Shown: positions 49,457-59,939 of the stretch, piece after piece
Position numbering within the stretch: the stretch's first letter is position 1
Layout of the letters: every line of letters begins with the position of its first letter
Assembly (NCBI GenBank): GCA_950022295.1
Contig: OX465598.1
Coordinates: 69,858,001-69,922,000, forward strand
Direction: 5' to 3'
Length of the DNA: 64,000 nt
From: Bromus sterilis
Taxonomy: Eukaryota; Streptophyta; Magnoliopsida; Poales; Poaceae
Notes under the pieces: generated by a model
What the model saw: only the letters and a program-made list of their open reading frames with translations
What the model was told of the DNA's origin: nothing
Databases searched by the model: none
Program-made: the position numbers and the translations under genes

Positions 49457-49859
49457 AGGGCTGACTGTAGGACTAGTAGCCTTGGCCGAAGTCGAGTCTA
49501 GCTTGCTATAGTTATATAGTTACTCTGGGTATATAAGGTAACAACGTAAGGCTTCTTTTTTTTCCTTACCCCCTTCGTTCTGAGTTCTGAGTCACCCTCA
49601 TCTTATTCTACGGGAAGATAGGACTAGGCTCTCCTCTGTCTGATTAGAACATCTCGTTGTTTGCTTCCTCATAGCCGTAGGAAAGTTGTGATCGGTTTGT
49701 TAGAGTGGTTATGCTCCCTGTTTCATTACATCGTATGTAAGTGTTGTTTCCATGTTGTAAGAAATTGTCTTTTTCTTGCAATTACAGCCGTTATGCTGTC
49801 CGAGTCATTCCAGGTTTATCTCATAATCTGATGCATTTGCAAACTCCTTTCTGTTTCAG

Positions 49860-50639
49860 ATGGTAGATCTTCCCCCTCGGCAGATTGTTCGTTTGACCAG
49901 GTGCCTCGGTGTGCGTGGCCATCCCGCCACGTTGATCGAGATGATGTCCTATGTGGGATATCAATGGTACCCTGAGTACACCGTCGAGGAGCAGTTTCAC
50001 GACTTCAACCAGACGCAGTTCCACTGCATTGTCAGGATCTACCCGCACCACGTTGGAGTCACCCAGCCTATCCACTTTGGACATGGCATTGGCGTTACTG
50101 AGAACATGGTTGTGCAGGATGCTGCATACTCATGTATGACACTGCTGAGAGAGGAGCACACTTTGCTGAGAGAGACTTCTTTCCGCTATATCCCTGCTGC
50201 ACTTCCAGAAGAAGAGGGATATTACACCGGACTCTACTCAGATCACTCTGCAGAGGATCCAACACTTCAGGTGACTGCTAGGTTTGCTAGTGATCGAGAT
50301 CGTGATGCACGCGCTCTCCGTTTTGAGCTCCACGCCACCCGTGTTCGTCTGTATCGAGCACTGACACTCTTGGCACCCTTTGTGAGCGTTGGATCAGTTT
50401 AGTTTGATGCGATCTACCCAGTGAGGACTCAGATGCCTTCTCGAGTTGCTTGGCCCGAGATTGGAGGCATTTTTCCACCCCGTGGTCCTTTGCTTCCACC
50501 CTACGCTGGAACCAGGCCCCATCCTTGCCCAAATGGATATCAAGGTCCACAAGCCTCCGTGTTTTCCGATGGTCACCTCCAGCTACCGGGATACGCGGGT
50601 AAATTTTATGAGGACTACTATGGAGATGGAGATGAGTGA
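49860..50639 (+). pseudogene. Leader ORF upstream of gag, copy B (unknown protein, one stop)
   Basis: ATG at 49860 (MVDLPPRQIVRLTRCLG) opens a frame of 180 codons to a TAG at 50400-50402. The same frame then continues open to a TGA at 50637-50639, about 259 codons in all. Copy A has a GAG codon at the TAG position, so the stop is a recent point mutation. Copy A has a different stop further on, where copy B reads Gly. I recognise no domain. The C-terminal third is Pro-rich (GGIFPPRGPLLPP) and ends in an acidic tail. A good acceptor (TTTTCACCTTCAG) sits just before the gag ATG at 50971, so splicing of a leader that carries this ORF is possible. Confidence 0.7.
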
Positions 50640-50970
50640 GACCGCCTGTGGTCTTACTTAGTGATGATGTAGTAGTATCTTAGTATATTGTATGCAAGGT
50701 GTCTAAGATTCCAGAGGCTTAGATAAATAATGTATAAGAAGTTAGAGTGCCTCTGAATGATGTATCATCTTCATCACGTTTGTATTAGCTTAGTGCTTGT
50801 ACTAAAACGATGTATGGTTTGTATGACAGCTTGTGAATATATGGCTTGCATGCTTTATCACCATGTTGTCCAGATGATTACTTCCTTTGCTCTTTAATCC
50901 TTCCAATACTTCAATACCTTGATTAGACTCTTCAAATCAACTCTGTTTGACTTTGGTTTTCACCTTCAGG

Positions 50971-53900
50971 ATGTCTCAAGGAACCCATGGCCAGGTTGGT
51001 CGTAACCAAGGTCGTGGGAATGACCAGGAGGAAGGCAACCTTCCACCCCCACCCACGATGGCACAGGTTCTGATGGAGGTCGAGAGGAACCGCCGAGACT
51101 CCCACCACCTGCTGGAAGTCATTGCTCGCAACACCACTCAGCAGCGCAATGAGCTGGTGTCCCTGAACGACTTCATCCGGCTTCATCCCCCAGTTTTCAG
51201 TTACTCCACCGAGCCCCTTGACGCCGATGACTGGCTTCGCAGCATCGAGAAGAAGCTCCAAGCAGGCCGTGTTGCAACTGGTGACAAGGTCAGCTATGCC
51301 ACCTATCACCTTGAAGGTGCAGCTAGCTCTTGGTGGGAGAACTTTCTGAATATGCATCCCGTTGGACCCCCTGCATCTTGGGAGGAATTCTGCACTTCTT
51401 TCCGCGAGCACCACATTCCCAAGGGTCTTATGGACCGCAAGTGTGAGGAGTTCTGCAACCTCACTCAAGGCAGAAGGACCGTTGATGAGTTTAGTCGTGA
51501 GTTCAACCGACTGGCTCGTTATGCTACCAAAGAAGTCTCCACCGACTCCAAGAAACAAGAGAGGTTCCGTCGTGGCCTCAACACTGGACTCCGTCGTGAG
51601 CTCAACCTTCATGACTTTGCCACCTTCCAGGTCCTTGTCAACAAGGCCATCAAAGCAGAGGACATGAACACCCCCAACGACTTCCGCAAACACCCTAGAG
51701 ATGACAGTTCATCCAGTTCCGGCTCTCAGAAGCGCAAGATCTGGATCCCAAACAGTATGTTCCGCCAGAACAACCCACCGAGGCCATCCTATGTGGCGCC
51801 TCGTCCACCAACCCAGTTCCACCTAGCTCCACCAAACAACGCAGCTCCACGCACTGTTTTCGGAGCCTGTTACAAGTGTGGTCAGGCAGGCCACTACTCT
51901 CGCGAGTGTCCCCATAACCAGATCCAGCATCAGAATGCTCCACCCCGTGCCGGAGGCAACAACAGCAATGGTCGTGGCAAGCCACCCCATAAGGTCTACA
52001 CCGCCAAACCCGCTCCTCCCGCCACTCGTGGACGTGTAAACCAGATCGCCGCCGAAGAGACTGACGACACCACTGACTTCATTCTTGGTACGCTCCCAGT
52101 CAATTATGTTCCTACTTCCGTTCTTTTCGACCCAGGAGCATCTCATTCATTCATGTCGGAAAGTTATGCACTTCGTCATGAGTTACCCTTTGTTGATTTG
52201 TCCACTCCAATGATTATTCAAACTCCAGGGTCAAGATGGCAAACTAACAGAGTAAGCCATGGTAATCCGATTGCAATTGAGGGTTTAGTATTCCTTGCTT
52301 CACTCATAGCCCTCAAGTCTTCAGACATTGATGTCATCCTTGGCATGGATTGGCTATCAAGACAGAATGCCTACCTGGATTGCAAAGGCAAATCCGTGAA
52401 ACTCACCCACCCTTCAGGCCAAACAGTCAACTATACCTCACCCAGAACAAGAACCCAAGTGCATTCCTTGAATGTACTTCCCCTTCCCGAACTTGAAGAT
52501 ATTCCGGTGGTTCGTGACTTCCCGGATGTCTTTCCTGAAGAGCTGCCGGGAATGCCACCCGACAGATGTGTAGAGTTTATAGTGGATCTTGCCCGAGGAA
52601 CCGCACCAATTTCTAGATGCCCATACAAAATGGCCCCACGTGAGTTAGCTGAGCTTAAAACCCAACTGGAAGCTTTGTTGGAGAAAGGCTTCATCCGCCC
52701 TAGCTCATCGCCATGGGGTTGCCCCGTTCTGTTCGTAACGAAGAAAGATGGAACAGAAAGGATGTGCGTAGACTATCGCGCGCTAAATTTAGCGACGATA
52801 AAGAACAAGTACCCACTGCCCAGGATCAATGATCTTTATGATCAACTTGCAGGATCCTCTGTCTTCTCCAAGATGGATTTGAGATTAGGTTATCATCAAA
52901 TCAAGATCCGAAACGAGGACATTCCCAAAACGGCTTTTACTACTCGTTATGGTCTTTACGAGTACACCGTCATGTCCTTTGGTTTAACCAATGCCCCCGC
53001 CACTTTCTCACGCATTATGAACTCGATCTTCATGGAGTATTTGGACCAGTTCGTCGTGGTTTACCTCGATGACATCCTTATATACTCGAAGAATGAAGAA
53101 GAACATGCCGAACACCTAAGGCTGGTATTGATGAAACTTAGAGAGCATCGCCTGTATGCTAAATTCTCCAAGTGTGAATTTTGGCTACCAGAAGTGACCT
53201 ACTTAGGCCACGTGATTTCTGCAAAAGGCATTGCTGTGAATCCCGAGAGAGTTCAGGCCGTCCTTGACTGGACTCCACGTGAATCGGTTAAGCAAGTTAG
53301 GAGTTTTCTTGGCCTAGCCAACTATTGCCATCGCTTCGTCGAGAACTTTTCTAAAGTTGCAAAGCCTCTAACTGACCTCCTCAAGAAAGATAAGAAATTC
53401 CTATGGACTTCCAAGTGCGAGGAAAGCTTTCAAGAGGTAAAAAGAAGATTGACTTCTGCACCTGTACTTGCACCTCCAGACACCAAAAAGGATTTCGAGA
53501 TCTATTGTGACGCATCACGGCAAGGGTTAGGATGCATACTTCTACAAGATAGACATGTGGTAGCTTATGCTTCACGCCAGTTGCGGCCACATGAAGAGAA
53601 CTATCCTACCCATGACCTTGAACTCGCTGCCGTAGTTCATGCCCTAACAACTTGGCGACATTACCTCCTTGGTAACCGTTGCGAAATCTATTCCGACCAC
53701 CAAAGCCTCAAATATATTTTCACCCAGCCAGATCTTAATCTCAGGCAAAGACGCTGGATTGAGTTGATAAAACATTACGACGTAGTAATTTCTTACACCC
53801 CAGGCAAAGCCAATGTCATGGCTGATGCACTAAGTCGTAAGTCGTAGTGTAACAACCTCATGTTACAACAGTATCAACCACTTCTTCATGAGGATTTTCG

Positions 53901-55455
53901 CAAGCTCAATCTTGAGATTGTTCCTCATGGCTATCTTTCTACCTTGGTGGCGAAACCAACTCTTGAGGATCAAATCATAGTTGCCCAAAGGCGTGCACGA
54001 GGTGTTCGCCGGATCAAGGAGAACATTGATAGTGGAGTTGCTAAATGTTTCTCCACAGATAGCAAAGGAACGGCATTCTTTGAAAATCGTTTGGTAGTAC
54101 CTAAGAATAGGGAACTAAGGCAACTCATCCTCAAGGAAGCCCATGACACACCCCTCTCAATTCATCCCGGTAGCACAAAAATGTACCGAGATCTATGCCA
54201 GAGATTTTGGTGGACTAGGATGAAGAGAGACATTGCTCAATTTGTTGCCGAATGTGATGTTTGTCGTCGCATTAAGGCAGAACATCAAAGACCTGCTGGT
54301 ACACTTCAACCTTTGTCTATTCCCGAGTGGAAATGGGACAAAGTCGGTATGGACTTCATCACCGGCTTTCCAAGAACCCAGAAAGGAAACAATGCCATCT
54401 TCGTTGTCATAGATAGGCTTTCCAAAGTTGCTCACTTCCTTCCGGTTCGCGAGTCTATAACTGCTAGCCAGTTAGCAGAATTGTACGTCTCTAGAATTGT
54501 ATCCCTTCATGGTGTTCCTTTGGAAATCAATTCGGATCGCGGTAGCCTTTTCACCTCTAGATTTTGGGGAAGCTTTCAGAATGCTATGGGAACTCATCTC
54601 TCCTTTAGTACAGCTTTCCATCCTCAGTCTAGTGGTCAAGTCGAAAGGGTGAACCAAATTCTTGAAGACATGCTCAGAGCTTGCGTTATCTCATTCGGAA
54701 AGAATTGGGAGAAGTCTCTTCCATTTGCCAAATTTGCTAATAACAATAGTTTTCAATCTAGTCTGAACATGGCTCCTTTTGAGCTCCTTTATGGACGACG
54801 ATGTCGAACACCACTAAACTGGTCAGAAACCGGTGAAAGACAATTCTTTGGACCGGATATGATCAAGGAAGCAGAAGAGCAAGTTCGCATTGTTCGTGAT
54901 CAATTAAAAGCAGCCCAGTCTCGTCACAAGAGCTACTATGATCGTCATCATAGGCAAGAGAGCTACAATCTGGATGAGAAGACTTCCCTTCGGGTTACTC
55001 CTCTGAAGGGAACCCAACGTTTCGGTATCAAAGGCAAGTTGGCCCCACGTTACATCGGACCTTTCCGCATTATTGCTAAACGTGGAGAAGTTGCCTACCA
55101 ACTTGAACTACCTCCGCACCTCTCCCAAGTACATAATGTATTCCATATGTCCCAACTCAGGCGTTGCTTCAAGGACCCCATCCGCGAAGTCGACCATAAA
55201 ATGCTTGATCTCCAAGATGACCTTTCTTATCGAGAATACCCCGTTCGTATTCTTGATTCCGCAGAGCGTGTCACTCGTCGTCAGAAGATTAGGTTTCTGA
55301 AAGTGCAATGGTCACACCACTCTGAAAGAGAAGCTACGTGGGAAAGAGAAGACCGTCTCAGTGCCGAATACCCCACCTTCCTCCCGCAGACTTCTGAATC
55401 TCGGGACGAGATTCTGTTGAGTGGGGGCGAGTATGATACCATGTTGTTACTGTGA
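50971..55455 (+). pseudogene. Gag-pol polyprotein of Gypsy copy B, one nonsense codon
   Basis: Single frame of about 1494 codons from MSQGT at 50971, interrupted only by TAG at 53845-53847 (copy A has Tyr). In order: gag (residues about 70-260), zinc knuckle CYKCGQAGHYSREC (about 300), aspartic protease DPGASHSF (about 385), RT with YLDDILIYS (about 698), RNase H YCDASRQGLG (about 845), integrase HHCC (about 1065-1100) and D-D-E residues in GMDFITGF, NSDRGSLF and QVERVNQILED. The end is a GPF-type module and a chromodomain-like segment (VQWSHHSEREATWE). Catalytic residues look intact. The TAG falls between RNase H and integrase. An upstream in-frame Met (50947) is less likely as start, because copy A and B both place MSQ right after an acceptor-like sequence. 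Confidence 0.94.
55417..55431 (+). other. Polypurine tract of Gypsy copy B
   Basis: TTGAGTGGGGGCGAG, also coding for the end of pol, followed directly by the truncated 3' LTR. Confidence 0.8.
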
Positions 55456-57123
55456 TGTGAGTCGGGATGGGAATGATCATGTTGATGATGGTAGAAAAGT
55501 GTTGGTGAATCGATCCTAATACAAGGTGAACGATGAGAGGCTGTGTAGGAGTACACGGTGGGTTGTCTCGTTGAACACCGCCCTAGTACGAGTTCTTGTG
55601 TGGTGATCCAAGATGAAGAGTACAACCACACATTGGGCTCACTGACCCCTCTCAACTTACTAACCCATCCCTTTCGATGTCCAGATGTCGCAATAGTTCG
55701 GAGTTCTGGTAGGTCTGTGGCCTGGATGCTAAGTGAGAGAACGGCTCATCCGAGACCGGCTTATGTACCACGCACACATCACCTGGGTCCACTTCGGTAA
55801 ACCGGCCGGGTTCACGATTGTGGTAACCAACCCAAGTAGGCGGCTTTCTCGGACTAGATCGGCTATGAGGTAACAGTTGTGGTGAGCATCCTCGCTGGCA
55901 CCCCTTGAATGGAGTCGAGATCAAAGGCGGTAAATGATGATCATGTGTGTGTAGCGGTACACCCTTGCAAGGTTAACAAAACTATTCAAATAGCCGCGTC
56001 CGCGGTTATGGACTGCTTGGAAAGCTTAGCTTGATTATTAGATAACTTGAATCGGATACTTCTAAAACACACCAAGATAAGTGTGAGTGCTATGGCGTGC
56101 TTCCTCGTGGGGAAGTCGAGGAAGGCACCATAGTGGTGTATTGGTTGGAGAAAGTAGTGGACTCGTGTACGCTTCTTACCTCAAAGTCTGGTACTCGTAG
56201 TTCAGGATTAGCCAAGTCAAAGATGGCACATCTGCAAGTGAACCCGACCTCCCTTTACCTTGATACATGTGCATGAGTAGAATAGCTCCTATGTAAGTCT
56301 TGCTGAGTACGACTTTGTACTCATGTTTGCTTAATCTATGTTTTAGATGATGCCACTGACCCCGAAGGTGGATTCTTCATCGAGCTGGACGATTGAAGAC
56401 CAACTAGTCTAGTCCCAGTCAGACGACTGGTTCCCTCGTGGAGGGCTTGTGTTTAAATAAGGCTTCTTAAGCCATTTGTTAAACTTGTCTGTACTCAGAC
56501 ATAATTTGCTTCCGTTTGTGTTGTAATGTTGGATCACATGTTTGTGATCTCTGTTTGCACTCTATAAGAGTTATCAATAAAATTGTACACTTTGTAGAGA
56601 ATTGCAATGGTACCTCCTGTTCATACAAGGCATGTGTGCTGCGTGTATGTCTATAACATGCATGTCTTTGTATGGGTTTTCGAGACCTTAGTTGTGTTCT
56701 AGCTGGCGGTCTTTGATACACCAAGTGGCCCTTAGATGTGCGCAGCTTGGGGCATCGTGATGCGATTGTTCGAGACTCCGTCTCGTGCACACTTTGTGGT
56801 ATGATCGAGCCCGCCCTAGACCCCGACTAAGTGATCGGGCTGGAGTAAGTCTATGTAAGAGTTTTGAGATAGTTGATAGTATGGTTGAGGCGACTTGTCT
56901 TTGAATATGGGAGTTCACCACCCACATCATTAGACTTGTGTGCGGATGATGAGGACCCATCTCAGTTGATCATCCGGCCTGGATGGGATGCCCCTCACGT
57001 ACGATGATTTCCGAGAACGTTCTGTGCTTGGCCTTGTCTGCTTAGACAAGTGGGTACGGTTCTCGGCTCTCCATATGACTATGTCTTAACTGTACTTGCA
57101 TACGCTAACCCCGGTTCCCTACA
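55432..57123 (+). repeat. Right LTR (3' LTR) of Gypsy copy B, 5'-truncated
   Basis: Starts at TATGATACCATG right after the polypurine tract and matches 47750-49440 to the end (CCCTACA). The first 1197 bases of the LTR (46553-47749 in the left copy) are absent. A poly(A) signal AATAAA lies at 56576-56581. Confidence 0.93.
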
Positions 57124-57128
57124 GAGGT
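57124..57128 (+). repeat. Target-site duplication of Gypsy copy B (right)
   Basis: GAGGT, matching 46548-46552; Athila-like sequence resumes here. Confidence 0.95.
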
Positions 57129-58076
57129 GCATGATCCGTCAACGACTGCTGATAGATAACTCACTCACTTCATGATTTGGACAAGTTTCGAGGAACGGCT
57201 CCCATGTGGGGACGATCACATCCCCTTGGATTCCTTTGTTTATCACTCATAAAAGGGCGAAGGAACTTGTGTGTTAGTATTTATCATTTACGAACTGGGT
57301 ACTCATGCCAGTCCCTTCTCGTATTAGGGGTTTGCAGATTAGACATGCAATCCCAAGATAAAACTTGTCCAAATTAAGAAGATCATGGGTCACCCACCAC
57401 TTCCTCATGATCTGAATCAGCGGCACAAAATAGAAGATTTTGAACATCTAAAGATAGCACGTAAATTATATACTTTAGGAGTGGTAGTGGAATACCACAA
57501 GTAGGAAGGTATGGTGGACTCAAGTGGAAGAAGTTGGTTTCAAGGTATGGAAGTACAAGCAGAATTCCGCTTAGTACAGAGTTTTGGCTAGCAAGGCTTT
57601 GAGAGAGCAGGCAATTGATGACAACTTAGATGCAAGCAATACAAAGCATAAACATCAAAACTAGCATGAAACATCAAGTTGTCTTCCTTGTCAACATAAC
57701 ACTTCAAGCATAATAACACAAAGGTTTAGGCTATGTCGCTACTTTGAGAAAAACATGCTTGTTGTTATGACCAAAGCTATACTTGCCAAGATTAAATAAA
57801 GTTTTCGAAGCCATACCTGATATAAGGTCAATACTGCCCATAAGAATCAGCTCATAATGTCGATTGCGTGAAGAGAATACCAAGTGCAGCGAAGAAACCA
57901 ATAGACTTCTCATTAATATTCCCTCCTAGACGACTCCACACTCACGGATACAAAGCTCTCCACAAGAGGAGTGATAGACCTCAAAGCAACACCTATTTCA
58001 TAAAGTGACCTCCCTAGACATGATACGACTCTACTTGCCTCCTAAAGAAAAAGAATAAAGATAAAGATACCGGGCA
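57129..58076 (-). other. 3' non-coding region of the Athila-like element (right part)
   Basis: Continuation of the spacer interrupted by copy B. Short frames only, none conserved to my knowledge. It lies between the polypurine-like motif at 58077 and the true polypurine tract at 45936. Confidence 0.6.
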
Positions 58077-58090
58077 CCCCCCAAGCTTGG
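58077..58090 (-). other. Second polypurine-tract-like motif
   Basis: Minus CCAAGCTTGGGGGG, sharing its core with the tract at 45936-45951. It sits 35 bases after the stop of the coiled-coil ORF. It may be an internal priming site or a remnant of a duplication; no LTR follows it. Confidence 0.55.
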
Positions 58091-58124
58091 AACAAGCTAA
58101 GGGGGTTCCATTACCCGAGGAGTT

Positions 58125-58631
58125 TTACTCCTCATTCTTGTTCTTCTCAGTCAGGTACTCCTTGGCGAAGCGCTTCCATGGCAGTTGTTCTCCAGTCTCG
58201 AAGGACATTCCCGTCTCCAAGATCCTGGACTCAGCACCTAAACCCATGCGCAGAAACTTTAGTTCATACTCACAGTTCTGGTTCTGCAGATCATAGATCT
58301 GTGCTTGGAGTTCATAAACTTTTTCTTCTAATGCGGCCAAACTTGACCACATCTCCTTCATCTCCTTCTTGTGGGAAGCCTCGATCTCGTTCATGATGTC
58401 GAAGTTAGCTTCAACACCGCGCTCCACTATCTTCTTGAACTTGAAGACCTCATGTTCCATCTCCTTCAGCCGATCTTCGGTGCTCCCCTCTTTGACTGGT
58501 CCCTCCAGATCTTCCTTGCGGAGGACACCGTCCTCCACATGAAGGATCTGGGGGTGCTTCTTCACCTCTGCGAGATAAGGGTTGATGACGTTGACGACGA
58601 ACTTGTCCTTGGGGGAACTTGGAGAAGCCAT
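58125..58631 (-). CDS. Coiled-coil accessory ORF of the Athila-like element (env position)
   Basis: Intact frame of 168 codons from ATG at 58631 (MASPSSPKDKFVVNVINPYL) to TGA at 58127-58125, downstream of integrase, where Athila elements have an env-like gene. There is no signal peptide and no membrane segment, so it does not look like an envelope protein. Residues about 50-135 are rich in Glu, Lys and heptad hydrophobics (EMWSSLAALEEKVYELQAQ), a likely coiled coil. The frame also opens 45 codons further up (58766), but the ATG at 58631 is preferred: a TATA box lies about 100 bases before it and its context is good. Similar proteins are, as I recall, widely predicted as hypothetical proteins in Triticeae. 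Function unknown; RNA or capsid binding is a guess. Confidence 0.7.
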   Translation of the reverse strand: MASPSSPKDKFVVNVINPYLAEVKKHPQILHVEDGVLRKEDLEGPVKEGSTEDRLKEMEHEVFKFKKIVERGVEANFDIMNEIEASHKKEMKEMWSSLAALEEKVYELQAQIYDLQNQNCEYELKFLRMGLGAESRILETGMSFETGEQLPWKRFAKEYLTEKNKNEE

Positions 58632-58723
58632 GGCATCTAGATCTGCTGAATGTTTTTCTGGCAGAAACAGACCGAGAAAGAAAACACGCGAAATCGAGAG
58701 ATACGGTGCCGGGACTATCCGGG

Positions 58724-58840
58724 AAAATATATAGGAAAATTTTTTGCGACAGAAGGAAGGTTTCAAGCCTAGGTGGAGTCGGAGGCGGAGTCCAGGGAAG
58801 CCAGGAGGGTGCCCAGCGCGGCCAGGAGTGGGGCCGCGCC
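58724..58840 (-). promoter_or_regulatory. Putative internal promoter of the accessory ORF (LTR-like)
   Basis: On minus, a GC-rich segment with an 8-bp hairpin (arms 58816-58823 and 58832-58839, 8-base loop) is followed by TATATATTTT (58735-58724), about 95 bases before the ATG at 58631. The hairpin and its flank (CCAGGAGGGTGCC, GCGCGGCCAGGA, GGGGCCGCGCC) closely match the LTR hairpin region 45604-45645, which is also followed by a TATA box. The shared layout suggests that an LTR-like promoter drives a separate mRNA for this ORF. Confidence 0.5.
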
Positions 58841-58964
58841 AGGGGGCCTCCCGGCCTCCCTGGAGCTCCTCTCCGGCTCCACTCGGGCTTGGAATTTTCG
58901 TAATTTCGCAAAAACTCTGAAAAGTTAACTTTTATTGACGTTCACGGTGTTTTCTTACCATAAT

Positions 58965-59828
58965 TCATACCTTTTCTAATTCTGCTCCTACTGGAGTCTG
59001 AAACCGGGCAGCAACATGTTCTTCATGAGTACTTGTATATATCATGTTTGCATCCACATTGATTGGATCACCTGCCATATAATGTTTGAGTCTTTGTCCA
59101 TTCACAAATTTAGGTTTGGTGCCTTCGAAATTATTGATCTTGATTGCACCCGACCGATATACTTCTTCGATATGAAAAGGTCCTTCCCATCTGGAAAGTA
59201 GTTTACCTGGAGAAAACCTGAAACGAGATCTAAAAAACAAAACTTTATCACGAACATTAAATTCACGTTTCAGAATTCTTTTATCGTGCCACTTCTTTAC
59301 CTTTTCCTTGAACATTTTAGCGCTCTCGTAAGCTTCACTTCTCCACTCATCTAGAGAAGTCAAGTTCATGAGACGCTTTTCACCAGCTAACTTTGGGTCA
59401 GCATTCAGCTCTCTGACAGCCCAGAAAGCTTTATGCTCTAACTCTAATGGTAAACGGCAAGCCTTGCCATAGACCATCTTATACGGAGACATGCCCATGG
59501 GGTTTTTGTAAGCAGTTCTATATGCCCACAAAGCATCTCCTAACTTCTTTGACCAGTCCTTTCTAGAACTGTTTACTGTTTTCTGCAAGATCAACTTGAT
59601 CTCCCTATTGGTGAGCTCAACTTGCCCACTAGTTTGAGGGTGGTACGGTGATGCAATCCTATGATTGCCATCGTACTTGGCTAGAGCTTTCCTAAAAGCT
59701 CCATACGTGAAGTGTGACCCTCCATCTGTCATGAGGTAACTTGGTACTCCAAACCTAGGAAAAATTACATCTTTGAGCATTTTCAAAGATGTCTTGTGAT
59801 CAGCACTCTCAGTGGGGATTTCTTGAAC
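58965..59828 (-). pseudogene. Athila-like integrase, catalytic core to C-terminus
   Basis: The frame continues after a TGA at 59831-59829 (probably Trp in the sequence VDYVTK-stop-VQEIP). It contains TDGGSHF (second Asp), YHPQTSGQVELTNREIK (Glu) and a C-terminal region with FRSRFRFSPGKLLSRWEGPF. It ends at 58967-58965. It is in the same frame as the upstream pol parts, separated only by stops. Confidence 0.85.
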
Positions 59829-59939
59829 TCACTTGGTTACATAATCAACAGAAACTAAGATGTGTGTGTACTTGTGTGTAGGAGAAAAAGGACCCATAAA
59901 ATCAAAACCCCAGCAATCGAAAGGTTCGATCACTAGTGA

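Larger units (their letters stand above)
46553..57123 (+). mobile_element. Gypsy chromovirus (Tekay-like), copy B
   Basis: Same family as copy A but in opposite orientation. Left (5') LTR 46553-49440, primer site 49445-49456, leader ORF 49860-50639, gag-pol 50971-55455, polypurine tract 55417-55431, truncated 3' LTR 55432-57123. The shared LTR parts differ by about 2-3% by eye. Gag-pol has a single nonsense codon, so this copy is nearer to intact than copy A. Relative to copy A, its LTR lacks roughly 1.2 kb, around the region matching 30240-31270. Confidence 0.93.

Noticed and set aside
50932..51693. 253-codon minus frame over the gag region of copy B (and its counterpart 26136-26762 in copy A)
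   Set aside because: It is the antisense shadow of gag; gag has the family motifs and correct position, while the antisense frame has no recognisable content.
58125..58631. Viral-type envelope gene at the env position of the Athila-like element
   Set aside because: There is no signal peptide, transmembrane segment or Cys-rich ectodomain; the protein is a soluble, charged coiled coil.
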